Made by a program: the position numbers and the translations under genes. A model generated the notes under the pieces. The model worked only from the letters and a program-made list of their open reading frames with translations, did no database searches and was not told the DNA's origin. Below are positions 54,573 through 62,958 of a DNA stretch of 64,000 nt, piece by piece. The number at the start of each line of letters is the position of its first letter. Positions within the stretch are counted from its first letter, which is position 1. The DNA is from Collinsella aerofaciens (GTDB lineage Bacteria; Actinomycetota; Coriobacteriia; Coriobacteriales; Coriobacteriaceae): assembly GCF_020181355.1 (NCBI RefSeq), contig NZ_CP084004.1:124001-188000 (forward strand), read 5' to 3'.

Positions 54573-54788
54573 CTACTCGGCGACAGCGGACTTCTCCGCT
54601 GCGATCTCGCGGGCGCGCTGCTCCGTGAGGACGCGAGCGATGTCCTTCTTCACGGTGTTGACGCGAGCGGTGTTGTCCAGCTGGCTGGTGGCCATCTGGA
54701 AACGAAGGTTAAAGAGCTCGGCGCGCATTTCCTTCAGCTTCTCAACGAGCTGAGCGTCCGAGAGCTCACGAATCTCTGCGGGCTTCAT
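54573..54788 (-). CDS. rpmC: 50S ribosomal protein L29
   Basis: 71-residue protein at the tunnel exit, starting [18 protein letters not shown] and containing LFNLRFQMATSQLDN. Its ATG overlaps the rplP TAA by one base, so translation is coupled. Normal. Confidence 0.98.
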   Translation of the reverse strand: MKPAEIRELSDAQLVEKLKEMRAELFNLRFQMATSQLDNTARVNTVKKDIARVLTEQRAREIAAEKSAVAE

Positions 54789-55291
54789 TAGTTCTCCTCC
54801 TTGGCGGCGGCGGCGTCCTCAGCAGCCCACTTGGCCTCGAGAGCGGCCTCCTCAGCCATCTCCTTCTCGATGCGCTGCTCGGCGTTCTTGGCAGCAACAA
54901 TCTTGGTCTTGATGGGAAGCTTGTGCTGTGCAAGACGCAGAGCCTCGCGAGCGACCTCCTCGGGCACGCCCTTGACCTCGAACATGATGCGGCCGGGCTT
55001 GACGACGGCCACCCACTCCTCGGGGTTACCCTTACCAGAACCCATGCGAGTCTCGGCAGGCTTCTTGGTGATGGGCTTATCGGGGAAGATCGTGATGTAG
55101 ACACGACCGCCACGCTTCATGTAGCGGGTCATGGCAATACGAGCGGCCTCGATCTGACGGTTGGTGATCCAATGGGCCTCGAGAGCCTGGATACCAAACT
55201 CGCCGAAATGCAGCTCGGTATTACCCTTGGCCTGGCCCTTCATGGAGCCACGCTGCACCTTGCGGTGAAGAATACGCTTAGGGGCAAGCAC
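54788..55291 (-). CDS. rplP: 50S ribosomal protein L16 with C-terminal extension
   Basis: L16 organises the A-site region. The first 138 residues match the family ([40 protein letters not shown]), which normally ends about there. An additional 28-residue acidic, alanine-rich helix-like tail ([20 protein letters not shown]) brings the product to 167 residues. Start overlaps the rpsC stop by one base. Confidence 0.97.
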   Translation of the reverse strand: MLAPKRILHRKVQRGSMKGQAKGNTELHFGEFGIQALEAHWITNRQIEAARIAMTRYMKRGGRVYITIFPDKPITKKPAETRMGSGKGNPEEWVAVVKPGRIMFEVKGVPEEVAREALRLAQHKLPIKTKIVAAKNAEQRIEKEMAEEAALEAKWAAEDAAAAKEEN

Positions 55292-56001
55292 TACTGACCC
55301 CTCCTCTCGGAGTTACGACGACGAGGACGGGAAGAGCCCTCGAGTGCAGGGTTGGGAACAGGCTGGCCCGGGAGCTTCTCGCCCAGGTAGATCCAGACCT
55401 TCACGCCGCAAGCGCCCATGGTGGTGCTGGCGACAGCCGTGCCGTAGTCGATCTTGGCACGAAGGGTGTGCAGAGGCACGCGACCCTCACGGTACCACTC
55501 ACGACGGCCCATCTCGGCACCGCCGAGACGACCGGAGCACTGGATACGGATGCCCTTAGCGCCGGCCTTGCGGGCGGACTGGACAGCCTTGCGCATAGCG
55601 CGACGGAAGGCAACGCGGCCCTCGAGCTGCTCGGCGATAGACTGAGCAACGAGGTTGGCGTCAAGCTCGGGGCGCTTGATCTCGACAACGTCGACGGAGA
55701 GCTGGCCCTTGGAGACGCCAGCGACCTTCTCGAGCTCGGTACGGAGGGTATCGATCTCGGCACCCTTCTTACCGATGACAACGCCGGGGCGAGCAGTGAG
55801 GATGATGACCTTCACCTTGTCACCAGCGCGCTCGATCTCGACACGGGAGACAGCTGCGCGGGAAAGACGCTTCTCGAGGTACTTGCGGATCTCGAGATCG
55901 TTACCGAGGGTCTTAGCGTAATCCTTCTCTGCGAACCAGCGGGAGCGCCAGTTCTCGGTGATGCCAAGACGGAAGCCGGTGGGGTAGACTTTCTGACCCA
56001 T
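55291..56001 (-). CDS. rpsC: 30S ribosomal protein S3
   Basis: The 236-residue protein starts [18 protein letters not shown], includes the KH domain ([20 protein letters not shown]) and ends in a basic tail. It lies between rplV and rplP with 1-nt overlap to the latter. Usual length and order. Confidence 0.98.
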   Translation of the reverse strand: MGQKVYPTGFRLGITENWRSRWFAEKDYAKTLGNDLEIRKYLEKRLSRAAVSRVEIERAGDKVKVIILTARPGVVIGKKGAEIDTLRTELEKVAGVSKGQLSVDVVEIKRPELDANLVAQSIAEQLEGRVAFRRAMRKAVQSARKAGAKGIRIQCSGRLGGAEMGRREWYREGRVPLHTLRAKIDYGTAVASTTMGACGVKVWIYLGEKLPGQPVPNPALEGSSRPRRRNSERRGQ

Positions 56002-56007
56002 ACAGCT

Positions 56008-56379
56008 TTACGCCTCCTTTCGAGGAGCAACGACGACGGTGATGTGGGAAGTACGCTTCAGAATGCGAGAAGCGGAACCCTTGGCGCGGGGACGGATGCG
56101 CTTAAGCGTCGGACCCTCGTCAACATAGGCAGCGGCGACAACCAGGTTGTCGGCACGCAGACCGTTGTTGTTCTCGGCGTTCGCAACGGCGGAACGGAGA
56201 ACCTTCTCGACATCCACGGCGACGGCGCGGTCGCAGAAGTGGAGGATGTCGAAGGCCTGAGCGACAGGCTTGCGGCGGATCAGATCGACCACCAGGCGGG
56301 CCTTGCTGGGGGAAACACGCACGTACTTAGCGACGGCGCGAACCTCGGTGGCCTCAGTTTCAATAGACTTAGTTGCCAT
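56008..56379 (-). CDS. rplV: 50S ribosomal protein L22
   Basis: Tunnel-lining protein of 123 residues with [20 protein letters not shown] and the C-terminal [20 protein letters not shown] loop. Canonical position between rpsS and rpsC. Confidence 0.98.
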   Translation of the reverse strand: MATKSIETEATEVRAVAKYVRVSPSKARLVVDLIRRKPVAQAFDILHFCDRAVAVDVEKVLRSAVANAENNNGLRADNLVVAAAYVDEGPTLKRIRPRAKGSASRILKRTSHITVVVAPRKEA

Positions 56380-56393
56380 TTACGGTTAACCCC

Positions 56394-56654
56394 CTATTTG
56401 GCCTTGTGGCCACGGAACGTACGAGTCGGCGCGAACTCGCCGAGCTTGTGACCAACCATGGACTCGGTAACATACACGGGCACATGCTTGCGGCCGTCGT
56501 GGACGGCGATGGTGTGACCAACCATCTCGGGGAAGATGGTGGACGCGCGGGACCAGGTCTTCACGACGTCCTTCTTGCCAGCCTCGTTCATCGCGGTGAT
56601 ACGCGAGAGAAGGCGAGTCTCCACGAACGGGCCCTTTTTGAGACTTCTGCTCAT
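56394..56654 (-). CDS. rpsS: 30S ribosomal protein S19
   Basis: 86-residue small-subunit head protein; [19 protein letters not shown] and [18 protein letters not shown] are diagnostic. Located between rplB and rplV. Confidence 0.98.
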   Translation of the reverse strand: MSRSLKKGPFVETRLLSRITAMNEAGKKDVVKTWSRASTIFPEMVGHTIAVHDGRKHVPVYVTESMVGHKLGEFAPTRTFRGHKAK

Positions 56655-56686
56655 AAGTGCTTTCTCCTAAAACTCGGTATCCGAAA

Positions 56687-57517
56687 TTACTTCTTACGGC
56701 GACGAATGATGTGCTGGTTCGAGACCTTCTTCTTCTTGCGCGTACGAAGGCCCTTCGTCGGCTTACCCCAGGGGGTAACGGAGGGTCGACCAGAGGTGTG
56801 GTTCTTGCCCTCGCCACCGCCGTGCGGGTGGTCGACAGGGTTCATGACGGTACCGCGGACGGTCGGGCGCACGTTCAAGTGACGCTTACGGCCGGCCTTG
56901 CCGATGACGATGTTGGCGTGATCGGCGTTGCCGACCTCACCGACGGTGGCGCGGCAGGTAACGAGGATGCGGCGCATCTCGGAGGAAGGCATACGGACGA
57001 TAGCGTACTTGCCCTCCTTACCCATCAGCTGGCAGGAGTTACCGGCGGAACGGGCGATAGCAGCGCCCTTGCCCGGCTGGAACTCGACGGCGTGGATGAG
57101 CGTACCGACGGGGATGTCGGCGAGGGGCAGAGCGTTGCCCGGCTTGATGTCGGCGTCAGAACCGGACATGATGGTCTGACCAACCTCGAGGCCCTTGGGA
57201 GCCAAGATGTAGCGCTTCTCACCGTCAGCGTAGTGCAGCAGAGCGATGCGAGCGGAACGGTTCGGATCGTACTCGATCGTGGCAACCTTGGCGGGCACGC
57301 CGTCCTTGTTGCGCTTGAAGTCGATCACGCGGTAACGACGCTTCACGCCGCCGCCCTGGTGGCGGGTGGTGATGCGGCCGTTGTTGTTACGACCGGCCTT
57401 CTTGGGCAGGGGCTCGAGAAGAGACTTCTCGGGCTTGGTGCAGGTGATCTCGGAGAAGTCGGAGATCGTCTGCCAACGCCTACCAGCGGAGGTCGGCTTA
57501 AGGTGCTTTACAGCCAT
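56687..57517 (-). CDS. rplB: 50S ribosomal protein L2
   Basis: Peptidyl-transferase-region protein. From ATG 57517 (site GAAAGGGA) the product is 276 residues, the normal length, starting [20 protein letters not shown] and ending with [16 protein letters not shown] and a basic tail. The open frame continues upstream but without a better start. A 179-nt gap precedes it, holding a hairpin and a copy of the element found upstream of rplC. Confidence 0.98.
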   Translation of the reverse strand: MAVKHLKPTSAGRRWQTISDFSEITCTKPEKSLLEPLPKKAGRNNNGRITTRHQGGGVKRRYRVIDFKRNKDGVPAKVATIEYDPNRSARIALLHYADGEKRYILAPKGLEVGQTIMSGSDADIKPGNALPLADIPVGTLIHAVEFQPGKGAAIARSAGNSCQLMGKEGKYAIVRMPSSEMRRILVTCRATVGEVGNADHANIVIGKAGRKRHLNVRPTVRGTVMNPVDHPHGGGEGKNHTSGRPSVTPWGKPTKGLRTRKKKKVSNQHIIRRRKK

Positions 57518-57597
57518 TACAATCCCTTTCAATAGGAATCCGTTAGCCATCGCAGACAGGGATTCGAGGTTCTGCCTCGGGTGCGATGACACCGGAC

Positions 57598-57623
57598 GTA
57601 TACACGGCTCCGGGCGTGTCCAT
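57598..57623 (-). promoter_or_regulatory. Copy of a 26-bp element upstream of rplB
   Basis: This segment matches 59463-59488, upstream of rplC, in 24 of 26 bases. On the plus strand both begin GTATACACGGCT and end TCCAT. On the minus strand the copy carries a TATAC hexamer and a TATAAA box follows upstream at 57624-57629. It suggests a second, internal promoter or shared regulator site for rplB and downstream genes. Confidence 0.6.
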
Positions 57624-57650
57624 TTTATACGCCCAAAACCTTGAGCTCTC

Positions 57651-57670
57651 GCCTCCCCTATTTGGGAGGC
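57651..57670. other. Hairpin in the rplW-rplB gap
   Basis: GCCTCCC (57651-57657) pairs with GGGAGGC (57664-57670), flanked on both sides by GAGCTC. No U-run follows on the minus strand, so it is more likely a regulatory or processing hairpin than a full terminator. It lies about 27 nt after the rplW stop. Confidence 0.5.
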
Positions 57671-57696
57671 ATGAGCTCACTCAACAGCAGCGAGTC

Positions 57697-57984
57697 TTAG
57701 GCCTGGTTGCCAAAGACCTCGATGGTGTCGCCCTCGGCCAGCGTGACGATGGCCTTCTTCCAAGAACGGGTCTTGCCGGCGACATAGCGCACACGCTTGG
57801 TCTTGGGCTTGACCGTCAGGGTGTTCACGCGAACGACCTTGACGCCGAAGATCTCCTCGACAGCGTCCTTGATCTGATACTTGTTAGCATCCTTGGCGAC
57901 CTCGAACGTGTACTTGTTCTGCTCCATGCCGGAGAAGGAACGCTCGGACACGATCGGACGGATGATGATCTCGTGGGCGGTCAT
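57697..57984 (-). CDS. rplW: 50S ribosomal protein L23
   Basis: Tunnel-exit protein of 95 residues; MTAHEIIIRPIVSERSFSGM and the KRVRYVAGKTRSWKKAIV segment are typical. Its start is adjacent to the rplD stop. Docking site for trigger factor and SRP in characterised species. Confidence 0.98.
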   Translation of the reverse strand: MTAHEIIIRPIVSERSFSGMEQNKYTFEVAKDANKYQIKDAVEEIFGVKVVRVNTLTVKPKTKRVRYVAGKTRSWKKAIVTLAEGDTIEVFGNQA

Positions 57985-58611
57985 TTATGCAAGCACCTCC
58001 CCGAAGTGAGCGGCGATGTCGGCGGGCATCAGCACAGCGTTGTTGTTGACGAGATCGTAGGTGTTGGCCTCGTCGGCGGTGATGATGAACGTCTTGGGAA
58101 TGTTGCGGAACGACAGGTAGGCGTTGACGTCCTCATCGCGGACGATGATGGTCAGACGCTTGCCCTCAAGGCCGAGAGCCTTGAGCATGGCGACGGCAGC
58201 CTTGGTGGAAGGCTTCTCGAAGCCGTAGTCGTCGACGAGCACGAGCTCGCCATCGGCCAGCTTGGCGGACAGCGCGGAGCGCATAGCCAGCTTGACCTCC
58301 TTGTTGTTCATACGCTTAGCGTAGGAACGGGGCTTGGGGGCGAAGACAACGCCACCGTGACGCCACTGGGCAGCACGGATGGAACCCTGGCGGGCACGGC
58401 CGGTGCCCTTCTGACGCCAAGGCTTCTTGCCGCCACCGGAAACCTCAGAGCGGCCCTTAGCGGACTGGGTGCCCTGACGCCAAGAGGCCATCTGGCACTT
58501 GACGATGTGGTGCATAACGTGGATGTTCGGCTCGATGCCGTACACCTCAGCGGCGAGCTCGGCCTCGGCGACCTTCTTGCCCTCGCTGTTCTTTACTTCA
58601 AACTTTGCCAT
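57985..58611 (-). CDS. rplD: 50S ribosomal protein L4
   Basis: 208-residue protein with WRQGTQSAKGRSEVSGGGKK and the loop RPFG-like WRQKGTGRARQGSIRA. In enterobacteria L4 also represses the S10 operon; whether it does so here is unknown. Normal place between rplC and rplW. Confidence 0.98.
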   Translation of the reverse strand: MAKFEVKNSEGKKVAEAELAAEVYGIEPNIHVMHHIVKCQMASWRQGTQSAKGRSEVSGGGKKPWRQKGTGRARQGSIRAAQWRHGGVVFAPKPRSYAKRMNNKEVKLAMRSALSAKLADGELVLVDDYGFEKPSTKAAVAMLKALGLEGKRLTIIVRDEDVNAYLSFRNIPKTFIITADEANTYDLVNNNAVLMPADIAAHFGEVLA

Positions 58612-58657
58612 TTAAGTGTTCTCCTTGGTATGACGCTGGGCTAAATGGGCTGGGCCC

Positions 58658-59269
58658 TTAGGCCATACGGATGGCGACGAGACCATTCTTGGCACCCGGG
58701 ACAGCGCCCTTGACCAAGATGAGGTTCTGCTCGGCATCGATGCGGACAACGGAAAGGTTCTTGACGGTAACGCGCTCGTTACCCATGTGACCGGCCATCT
58801 TGACGCCCTTGAGGACGCGCGCAGGATAGGCGCACTGACCGATAGAACCGGGGTGACGCTGGAAGTGAGAACCATGCGTCATAGGACCGCGGCGCTGACC
58901 CCAGCGCTTGATGCGACCCTGGAAGCCCTTACCCTTGGAGGTACCGATGACGTCGACCTTCTCGACATCAGCGAAATCAGCGACGGTGACGACCTCGCCG
59001 ACCTTGTGCTCCTCGCCGTTCTCGACGCGGACCTCACGAAGGAAGCGGACAGGCTCGACGCCGGCCTTGGCGAAGTGACCAGCCATGGGCTTGTTCACGT
59101 TCTTGGCCTTGATGTCGCCGAAACCGATCTGGACGGCGTCATAGCCGTCGGTTGCCTGAGTTTTAACCTGCGAGACAGCGCAGGGGCCAGCCTGGATGAC
59201 CGTGACGGGAACGACGTTGTCGTCCTCGTCCCAAACCTGGGTCATGCCAATCTTGCGGCCGAGAATCAT
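58658..59269 (-). CDS. rplC: 50S ribosomal protein L3
   Basis: 203 residues from ATG 59269 ([16 protein letters not shown]); a TTG three codons upstream (59278) is an alternative and neither has a strong Shine-Dalgarno. Contains [20 protein letters not shown]. rpsJ, which precedes rplC in most bacteria, is absent here, so rplC heads the operon. A leader of roughly 190 nt separates it from the candidate promoter at 59462. Confidence 0.97.
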   Translation of the reverse strand: MILGRKIGMTQVWDEDDNVVPVTVIQAGPCAVSQVKTQATDGYDAVQIGFGDIKAKNVNKPMAGHFAKAGVEPVRFLREVRVENGEEHKVGEVVTVADFADVEKVDVIGTSKGKGFQGRIKRWGQRRGPMTHGSHFQRHPGSIGQCAYPARVLKGVKMAGHMGNERVTVKNLSVVRIDAEQNLILVKGAVPGAKNGLVAIRMA

Positions 59270-59461
59270 GCTGATCAAGATATGATCCCAACTCTCGCGT
59301 GGTCTTGGGACAATGCGTACACCACCGAGCGTACGCCCCTAGAGGACCACTACTTACACGACGTGCTCCCCAGTCTTGTATTGCGTCCGGACTACCTGAC
59401 AACCCTATTAAGCAGGCATTTTGTCCAGCCAGAATACTCCCCTGGTTACACACAGCTGTTT

Positions 59462-59488
59462 AGTATACACGGCTGCGGGCGTATCCAT
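59462..59488 (-). promoter_or_regulatory. Candidate promoter and 26-bp element upstream of rplC
   Basis: On the minus strand TATACT (59462-59467) is a good -10 hexamer. The adjacent 26 bp (59463-59488) recur upstream of rplB with two mismatches. A -35 match is poor, so the conserved segment may bind an activator instead. It would drive the S10 half. Other parts of the 457-nt gap 59270-59726 hold the long leader and a palindromic element. Confidence 0.5.
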
Positions 59489-59545
59489 CGAGATTCATAT
59501 TTCACTCACATTGTTTACGCAGGTAAAGTGCGTGGAGTCGCCTGG

Positions 59546-59682
59546 GCTTGGCAGAGGGGCGGCGAAATATATTAAGTTTGCTACTCTACAGTCCTGCGCA
59601 AGACGGAAAGCACATTAAGTGCTTTCCTTTGCGTGCGGAACTCGCGACAAACTTAATATATTTCGCCGCCCCTCTGCCAAGC
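59546..59682. repeat. Large inverted repeat with 35-nt perfect arms
   Basis: Arms at 59546-59580 and 59648-59682 are exact reverse complements (starting GCTTGGCAGAGGGGCGGCG). The 67-nt interior has its own hairpin (GGAAAGCAC 59605-59613, GTGCTTTCC 59619-59627). It stands between the rplC promoter and the histidine phosphatase 3' end. Too perfect for an ordinary terminator; resembles a MITE-like or REP-like element. Confidence 0.85.
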
Positions 59683-59726
59683 TCGGGAGACGACACGTTG
59701 ATGTCTGCTTAACTCTGCTCGCTCAG

Positions 59727-60353
59727 CTAATTACTTTGTTGAGGGTCCACTATTTGCTGGAGGGTGAACTGGCATTGCATTGGCTCGCCTTCTGCTTGTG
59801 GCTTTGCCTCTTCAAAACCGAAGATCATGATGGCGCAGTTGGGGAGTTTTGCTGGGAGCTCGAAGCCCTCTGGAGCTGCAGCCTTGATGAATTGGCGGCT
59901 GGCGCTGCCGTGGCTTACTGCTAAGAGGGTTTCGATGCCCTCGGAGCCCATGATATTGGTGAGGGTGGCTACCATGCGTTCTTGTAACGCTTTGCTTCCC
60001 TCTCCTCCGAAGGGGACCAGGTCCTCGCCCGGATCCCAGACGTCGGTGGGCAGGGCGTCGTGGGGGCCTTCTTCGAAGGTGCCGTAGCAGCGCTCGATGA
60101 TGCCTTCGCAGGGCTCAACCGCGGCGTCCGGACCGAGGAGCTCGCATGCGACGAGACTTGCCGTGGCCATGGCTCGGCCCAAAGGGGAGGAGACCACTTT
60201 GTCGGGAACGACGTTGTGGGCTTTGAACCACGCGGCTGCCATCCCGGCTTGCTGACGGCCCAGGTCGGTCAGCGGTGAATCGCAGCGGCCCTGGACCAGC
60301 TTTTTGACGTTGAACTCCGTCTGACCGTGGCGGAGTAGATACAGCTTCTTCAT
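59727..60353 (-). CDS. Histidine phosphatase (phosphoglycerate mutase) family protein
   Basis: 208 residues with the catalytic LYLLRHGQTEFN motif at the N-terminus and a second histidine in LLAVSHGSASRQF. Members are cofactor-dependent mutases or broad phosphatases; this one lacks features that would fix a substrate. It follows the CDF transporter by 39 nt and may be cotranscribed. Confidence 0.85.
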   Translation of the reverse strand: MKKLYLLRHGQTEFNVKKLVQGRCDSPLTDLGRQQAGMAAAWFKAHNVVPDKVVSSPLGRAMATASLVACELLGPDAAVEPCEGIIERCYGTFEEGPHDALPTDVWDPGEDLVPFGGEGSKALQERMVATLTNIMGSEGIETLLAVSHGSASRQFIKAAAPEGFELPAKLPNCAIMIFGFEEAKPQAEGEPMQCQFTLQQIVDPQQSN

Positions 60354-60392
60354 GCTCTCCCCTTCTGCATAACCTGCTTTGCCGGCGCAGCC

Positions 60393-61547
60393 TTACTCGT
60401 GGGTATGGCCTACGTAGTCTTCGTCGATCGTGATCTTGGCAATCGGCTTGGGGTATTCGAATTCCACCTTTTTTGCCAACGTACGCTTTAGGTCCTCGGC
60501 GCTCATCTGCAGATCCGAGGGACGCACGCAGTCAAAGATCACGTTGGTGTGCGTAGGACCCGGCACACAGCGTAGGTCATGAATCGAGAGGCGGTTATCG
60601 ATCTCCTGAGCCATGGCGTGAATGCGCAAGCGCATGCTCGCCACCTTGGGGTCATCGGTCACGATGGGATCGTAGTGAAGCGTGACGATCATGCCGTCTT
60701 CGACCCTAAACGACTGCTCGATGTTATCGAGCGTGTCGTGACTTTCCAGCGGGCTGGCCTCGGCCGCCATCTCGGCGTGCGCACTTGCAAACTTCCTGCC
60801 CGGACCATAATCGTGAACCATAAGGTCGTGGACGCCCAAAACGCCGGGATAGCTCATGATCTTGTCTCGAATGTGCTTGACCAGCTTGGGGTCGGGCGCC
60901 TGGCCCAAAAGCGGGCTCACCGTATCTCGGATAAGCTCAAAACCACTCCAGCCAATATAGGCGCCAACGGCAAGGCCGACCCATGCGTCAAGATTGATGT
61001 GCGTCACCTGCGAAACAATTGCGCACGCCAGCACAGCACCCGTAGCAAGAACATCGTTCTTTGAGTCCTGAGCCGTCGCATGCAGCGTCTCGGACTCAAT
61101 GCGGTCACCGAGCTTTTGGTTGAGGGCCGCCATCCACAGCTTTACAACCATCGAAAGCGCCAGGACCGCCACCAGGGCAAGCGAGAACTCGACAGGTTCG
61201 GGGTGGATGACGCGCTCAACCGAGGACTTGATAAGCTCAAGGCCGATCATCAGTACGAGTGCCGCCACGACCAGACCCGAGAGATACTCGTAGCGACCGT
61301 GGCCGTAAGGATGCTCGGGGTCGGCCGGCTTGCTCGCCAGCTTAAAGCCCAGCACGCTCACGATGTTCGAGCTGGCATCGGACAGGTTGTTCATGGCATC
61401 CGCCACGATCGAAACCGATCCCGAAACCACACCAATTGCACCCTTCGCCGCACATAGTGCCACATTGGCGAGAATACACACCACACCCGTCAACGTGCCC
61501 ACGCGCGCACGGTCGCCCTGCGCACGACGAACAATCCACTCGACCAT
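60393..61547 (-). CDS. Cation diffusion facilitator family transporter
   Basis: Metal/proton antiporter in the cytoplasmic membrane; 384 residues with six hydrophobic segments, VADAMNNLSDASSNIVSVLG in TM2 and HPYGHGRYEYLSG after it, and a histidine/aspartate-rich cytoplasmic domain (VHDLMVHDYGPGRKFASAHAE). Longer than the minimal CDF length of about 300. Likely exports Zn, Mn or Fe; specificity not deducible. Confidence 0.88.
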   Translation of the reverse strand: MVEWIVRRAQGDRARVGTLTGVVCILANVALCAAKGAIGVVSGSVSIVADAMNNLSDASSNIVSVLGFKLASKPADPEHPYGHGRYEYLSGLVVAALVLMIGLELIKSSVERVIHPEPVEFSLALVAVLALSMVVKLWMAALNQKLGDRIESETLHATAQDSKNDVLATGAVLACAIVSQVTHINLDAWVGLAVGAYIGWSGFELIRDTVSPLLGQAPDPKLVKHIRDKIMSYPGVLGVHDLMVHDYGPGRKFASAHAEMAAEASPLESHDTLDNIEQSFRVEDGMIVTLHYDPIVTDDPKVASMRLRIHAMAQEIDNRLSIHDLRCVPGPTHTNVIFDCVRPSDLQMSAEDLKRTLAKKVEFEYPKPIAKITIDEDYVGHTHE

Positions 61548-61661
61548 CTATATCCGCCCCCACGGTACTACCTATATATCTATTGCTCAAACGGATTGTA
61601 GTGTAGCCACTTTGTCCCCCAGATACAAAAAGGCCGCAACCCACATGGGCCACGACCTTGG

Positions 61662-61690
61662 AATGTGACATGCAGGACTGTCCCTTTGTC
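61662..61690. repeat. Partial copy of the TGTGACATG palindrome
   Basis: AATGTGACATGC and CTGTCCCTTTGTC match the element at 62927-62955, but here the right arm is degenerate (TCGAT instead of ACAT). It lies 8 nt beyond the PTS EIIC stop, so the gene is bracketed by the two copies. Confidence 0.6.
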
Positions 61691-61697
61691 GATCGAT

Positions 61698-62912
61698 TTA
61701 TGCGCTTGCTTCGACCGCGCTCTTCGAGGTTTCGGGCGAATCGACTCCGTCCCCCGTCGTCTGCCCCTTCGCCGGCACCACGCCAAAGCAGTAGCTCAGC
61801 GCCGCAGACACCGCAAATGCCGTGCCGCCGGCAGCGCAGCACCACAGCAGGTTTGAGATGCCGCCCGTGGCAAAGCCAATGACCATGAGGACATTCGTCA
61901 TGCCGATGGTATAGGCCGTAACGTGGCCCACGGCTGCAACAAGGCCTCCGACGGCGCCGCCAATGGCCATGCACGTCAGGCACCTGCCATATTTAAAGCC
62001 GCAACCGTACAGCGCCGGCTCGCTTACGCCGCCAAGAACACCCGAGATTGAATAGCCCAGCATGAGCGCCTTCTCGTCCGTATCCGCAACGCGAAGCGAC
62101 GCGCCAAAGGGCATGCCCCAAACGGCGAACGTTGCCATTGTCGCGGCGATCAGGATGCACGAATCCGTTCCCACACTCATAAACTGCGCATAGGCGAGCG
62201 ATAGGACAACGTTGCTGACGCCGGCGATCTTTAGGAACTCCCAGCCCGCGGCAAGCCCCATGAGCGTGAGCAGCGACACGATGCCACCGGAATTGCCAAG
62301 CATAAACATAAGCTGGCCCAACAGCATGCCCAGATAGCTGCCCGCCGGCGCCGTAATGCACAGGGAAACCGGAACCATGACGAGCATGGTCGCAAACGGA
62401 ACGAACGAAAACGCCACGGCCTTAGGGATAACGCGCTGAAAGAAACACTCCACTCGCCATAGCGCGGGCACCGAGATGAGAACCGGAATAACAGTCGTCG
62501 TGTAATCGTTGACCGGCGCGGGAAGCAGACCATACACGGAAGTCATCGATGCCCCCGTCGTCGATGCGGCATCGACGAGCTTAAGCAGATCGGGCGCAAT
62601 CAATACGCCGCCCAGCATCATGCCTAGCTGCTCCGAGCAACCGAGCTGGCGGGCGGCCGCCCAACCAAGATAGATGGGCAAAAAGTAGTAGCCGGCGTTA
62701 TAGAGCCAACTGTAGAACAGGCGATAGATTTCGGAATCGGCAGACCACAGGCCCAGCATGCCTTCGCCCATAATGACGGCGACGGTGCGAAACAACGCCG
62801 CGCAGACAATAAACGGCAGCGCCGACATCATGCTTTTGGACAGATAGTCCACCACGGCCATGACGGTCGACTTCAACGTCGTTGGCAGCGTAGCCTTAGA
62901 AACTTGTGACAT
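61698..62912 (-). CDS. Orphan PTS EIIC-type membrane protein
   Basis: 404 residues from ATG 62912 (site GAAAGG) with about ten hydrophobic segments. Features of glucose/beta-glucoside-superfamily EIIC: FIVCAALFRTVAVIMGEGML, PVNDYTTTVIPVL and GVLGGVSEPALYGCGFKYG. No EIIA or EIIB domain or gene is adjacent, so it must work with components encoded elsewhere or as a non-PTS carrier. The longer frame upstream overlaps accDA and is not used. Confidence 0.82.
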   Translation of the reverse strand: MSQVSKATLPTTLKSTVMAVVDYLSKSMMSALPFIVCAALFRTVAVIMGEGMLGLWSADSEIYRLFYSWLYNAGYYFLPIYLGWAAARQLGCSEQLGMMLGGVLIAPDLLKLVDAASTTGASMTSVYGLLPAPVNDYTTTVIPVLISVPALWRVECFFQRVIPKAVAFSFVPFATMLVMVPVSLCITAPAGSYLGMLLGQLMFMLGNSGGIVSLLTLMGLAAGWEFLKIAGVSNVVLSLAYAQFMSVGTDSCILIAATMATFAVWGMPFGASLRVADTDEKALMLGYSISGVLGGVSEPALYGCGFKYGRCLTCMAIGGAVGGLVAAVGHVTAYTIGMTNVLMVIGFATGGISNLLWCCAAGGTAFAVSAALSYCFGVVPAKGQTTGDGVDSPETSKSAVEASA

Positions 62913-62927
62913 GGAACGCCTTTCCCA

Positions 62928-62958
62928 ATGTGACATGCGGGCTGTCCCTTTGTCACAT
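62928..62958. repeat. Palindrome overlapping the accDA stop codon
   Basis: ATGTGACA (62928-62935) and TGTCACAT (62951-62958) are perfect inverted repeats around GCTGTCCCTT-type core. The right arm includes the accDA stop codon (62953-62955). A partial copy is at 61662. Confidence 0.7.
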
